This document shows, one piece after another, positions 61,621 through 64,000 of a stretch of DNA of 64,000 nt. Origin of the DNA: Amblyornis subalaris (taxonomy: Eukaryota > Chordata > Aves > Passeriformes > Ptilonorhynchidae); contig JACAXG010000014.1 in assembly GCA_018881555.1 (NCBI GenBank), forward strand, positions 746,586-810,585, read 5' to 3'. The position numbers were made by a program, and so were the translations under genes. Position 1 is the stretch's first letter, and each line of letters begins with the position of its first letter. The notes under the pieces are model-generated. The model searched no databases and was not told the origin of the DNA. It worked only from the letters and a program-made list of their open reading frames with translations.

Positions 61621-64000
61621 CAGCTGCAGTTCTTCTCTGAGTTTCCTAATGAGCTCAACAGAGAGGTCAGAGCCCTGCTGGAAACCTTGTGCCAGCTCAG
61701 TTGCAGTATGTTATTTTATTGTTGTATGTATCACAAGCCAGAAATTCCTAAGTGCAGTGTCAGATGTGTTCTGACTCAAGAAAAAACTGGAAAGTAAATG
61801 TGGGATTCATTCTGAAAGAGCTTGTTTGTTAAAGGTAACAAAAATTACTTATTTTGAATCAGATTTTCCATTATTTTTATTGTGCATGTACAAATGAAAG
61901 AAAAATTGAAATATCTTTCCCATCAGAGTAGTATTTAATCTGGGATAATATGATGATAGAGATATCACTCTCATAAAAGAGATAATAAAGAATACCAGTT
62001 TAGTGTAGATGGTGGCTAGTGAGGAATCTGCTATGATGTTGTGCTGCTCAAGCTTTACACTTTGTGGGAACTGCAGCCTGTTGCCAGAAAGAGGGAAAAT
62101 TCAAGTGTTATGTGTATAGAACACATTTAGCATTTTAGCTGGTGACACCCCTATGTAACCACAGCATAAAGATCTGCCCTGGGCAGGCTGGTGCCAACAG
62201 GAGCCCTTGGGTGAGGCTGCTCAGGTTTGCAGCAGTTTCCACGGATTTAACATTCCAAAAGTCAGCGTGTGCTTAGTGCCAAGNGAAGGCCCCAGCAGCC
62301 ACAGTTCACTCCCCACTTCTCTAATCAAAAGAAGGTTGGTGTGGAAGGAAGCAGGTTGGTGAAGAGCAGAAGGTTTAAGGTTTGCTTAGCTCCACAGACC
62401 TTGAATTTCACATGAAAATCCAGGATGGCAGAACACCTGCCAAGGAACAGGTCTATCAGGCTCATCGATTACTTGATTTTTCTGTAGAAATTACTATCAG
62501 GTCAAAGAGTTACCCAAGCAAAGCCACAGTTGCATCTCAAGGAAGACAAGTTTTCCTATGGAGCATGGTGCAGCACTGAGTCTATTTGTCACATTTATCA
62601 CCTGCACAGTGCTTACACATGAGGTTGTGTCTGTGTCACAGGTGTGTCTGACATAATGAAATAGTAAGGTGGAATACGCAGTGGTGCTTCGCTCGTGCCT
62701 GAGAGACCTCAGGAATGACAGCCTGCTTCCCTCTCTTGCTTTCCTGGTTATTGGCCCTTTTGCTTTCCAGCTTAGGACTAATTCACGCTGAGATGGCTCC
62801 ATTTGTGTCTCTATACTGCAATTGCAGCACGGGAGGGCGAGCCCACGTAAGGCATCTTCTGTCTTAAATACTTGGGTCATTTTGATGCACTGCACCCCAG
62901 ATGACTTCAAAGATGAGCTCACATTGTTCAGAGCAAGCTGATACATTAGAAGAATGTGACATGGCATGAAATCTATGGCACTTTATTGATGAGCTGTGTT
63001 GGTTCCTTCATTCTCTCTATCTCCCACTAATTTTAGACCATTTTCAGTAGTAAGTGTTTCCCAAGAGTGTCTGGCTTCTCCTCTCCATCCCTTTTCTCCA
63101 TTCCCTTGTTAGTTCCTTTAGTTCTCACTCCATTGCTTTCCCCCCCAGCAGTCAGGGGCTGTTTTCTAGTGACTGCAGAGGGATTAGGTCTGGGAGCACG
63201 ACTTGTGCCTGTCTGGGGTCCCCAAGCCAAGCCCTGGCGGCACCACACGGCGAGGAGAGCTGGCTCCAGCTGCCAGACAGGGCAGGCAGCTGCTGAGAGC
63301 AGCAGCACTTCGGTGGCAGCAAATCATCCCAAACCTGTTCTTGGATGAGAGGGAGATGATAACTGCAGGCTGNTAGGGGAGGAGGTTTGCCAGCTGCCCG
63401 GGGCAGCAGGACTGCTAGAGCCAGCTCTATCTCCAGCTATGCGTAGTAAGGAGGGCAATGGAGGAGTGTGTGAGCCAAGCCAAAAGATAATCCTTGCTGT
63501 GGCAATATAGTGTGTCTGCATGCAGGTCAGGGCAGCTGGCCTCCGTGAGGAGAGCTGCAAGAGGGTAAATTCCCCATGGATGTACCACTGGCTCCAAACT
63601 ACAGCTAATAAACCTGGGACTGCTGGCCAGCTCTTCTTGGCAGACAGCTCAATTATAGCCCTGAAACTGGAGATGAATGAGGACAAAAGTATCATTATAT
63701 AAATAAAAAATATATATAATTATATAAAGCTTTATCTGACACTATCATTGATAGAGATCTTTTCAAGAGTGTCAGTGAGCCCAAACCATTCAGTCTTCAG
63801 CAGATGAAAGTGCTTGAGATTTCAAGGTACTCTTTCTGTTCTTGGTTTTCTCCCTGAGCTGTTTCCCTTTCACTGGTGTCTCTGATACTTTGTGTTTCTG
63901 GTAAGGCAAATAGATCATTTTACTTTCCATTAGTTCAGTTTAGACAGAAGTTGGAAGAACGACTAAGCAGAAAGTACTGCAAGAGGCTTTTGCCATGTAA
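61621..64000. other. Non-coding stretch to the window end
   Basis: No gene recognised. The composition is AT-rich from 61.8 to 62.1 kb. A moderately GC-rich stretch covers about 63.1-63.6 kb and is followed by an AT repeat-like run (TATATATAATTATATAAA and neighbours) at 63695-63728. Confidence 0.6.

Noticed and set aside
1..64000. Search by eye for tRNA, U6, 5S, 7SK, Y RNA, CR1 tails, LTRs, telomeric repeats and CRISPR arrays.
   Set aside because: No convincing match on either strand. Degenerate CR1 fragments could be missed by eye and would need RepeatMasker.

Overview
The window looks like nuclear DNA of a vertebrate, most likely a bird. CpG is scarce except in short islands. Base composition is mixed: AT-rich stretches are broken by GC-rich islets of 150-500 bp. 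There is almost no recognisable interspersed repeat in 64 kb, which argues against a mammal. I see no operons, ribosome binding sites or dense coding as in a prokaryote. I recognised no known protein. The open frames reach about 235 codons; I read them as chance frames, and the longest comes from a 30-bp repeat. The species is not identified. The window is best read as intronic or intergenic sequence around one clear promoter.

The best-supported feature lies at about 7.75-8.36 kb. It is a CpG-rich promoter built from seven tandem units, each holding an ATTGG (inverted CCAAT, NF-Y) box; six also hold a TTCCCGC (E2F-like) core. Six of the seven CCAAT intervals and units fit a strict pattern: the boxes sit exactly 30 bp apart, apart from one 25-bp step. 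About 70 bp past the last box is an ATG inside a YY1-like AACATGGCGGC motif, so a plus-strand gene or long noncoding RNA probably starts here. A weaker case can be made for a divergent minus-strand start at 7733.

Region by region: 1-7.7 kb is non-coding with GC-rich islets. 7.75-8.36 kb is the promoter. 8.36-32.8 kb is AT-rich with a C13-AAA-C17 tract (21.4 kb) and one MIR-type SINE relic (26.6 kb). 32.86-33.08 kb is a small, very CpG-dense island with no gene attached. 33-43 kb is AT-rich and contains conserved-element-like stretches. 43.1-43.4 kb is a second CpG-rich islet. 43.4-64 kb is non-coding with a 26-bp minisatellite at 61.55 kb.

A few short plus-strand segments have good splice signals at both ends and an open frame (23.9, 30.9, 41.2 and 52.1 kb). 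They could be exons of the gene starting at 8.1 kb, but pseudo-exons of this quality are common in introns, and similar ones occur on the minus strand. Single N bases are frequent up to 41.1 kb (about 1 per 385 bp) and about five times rarer after it.
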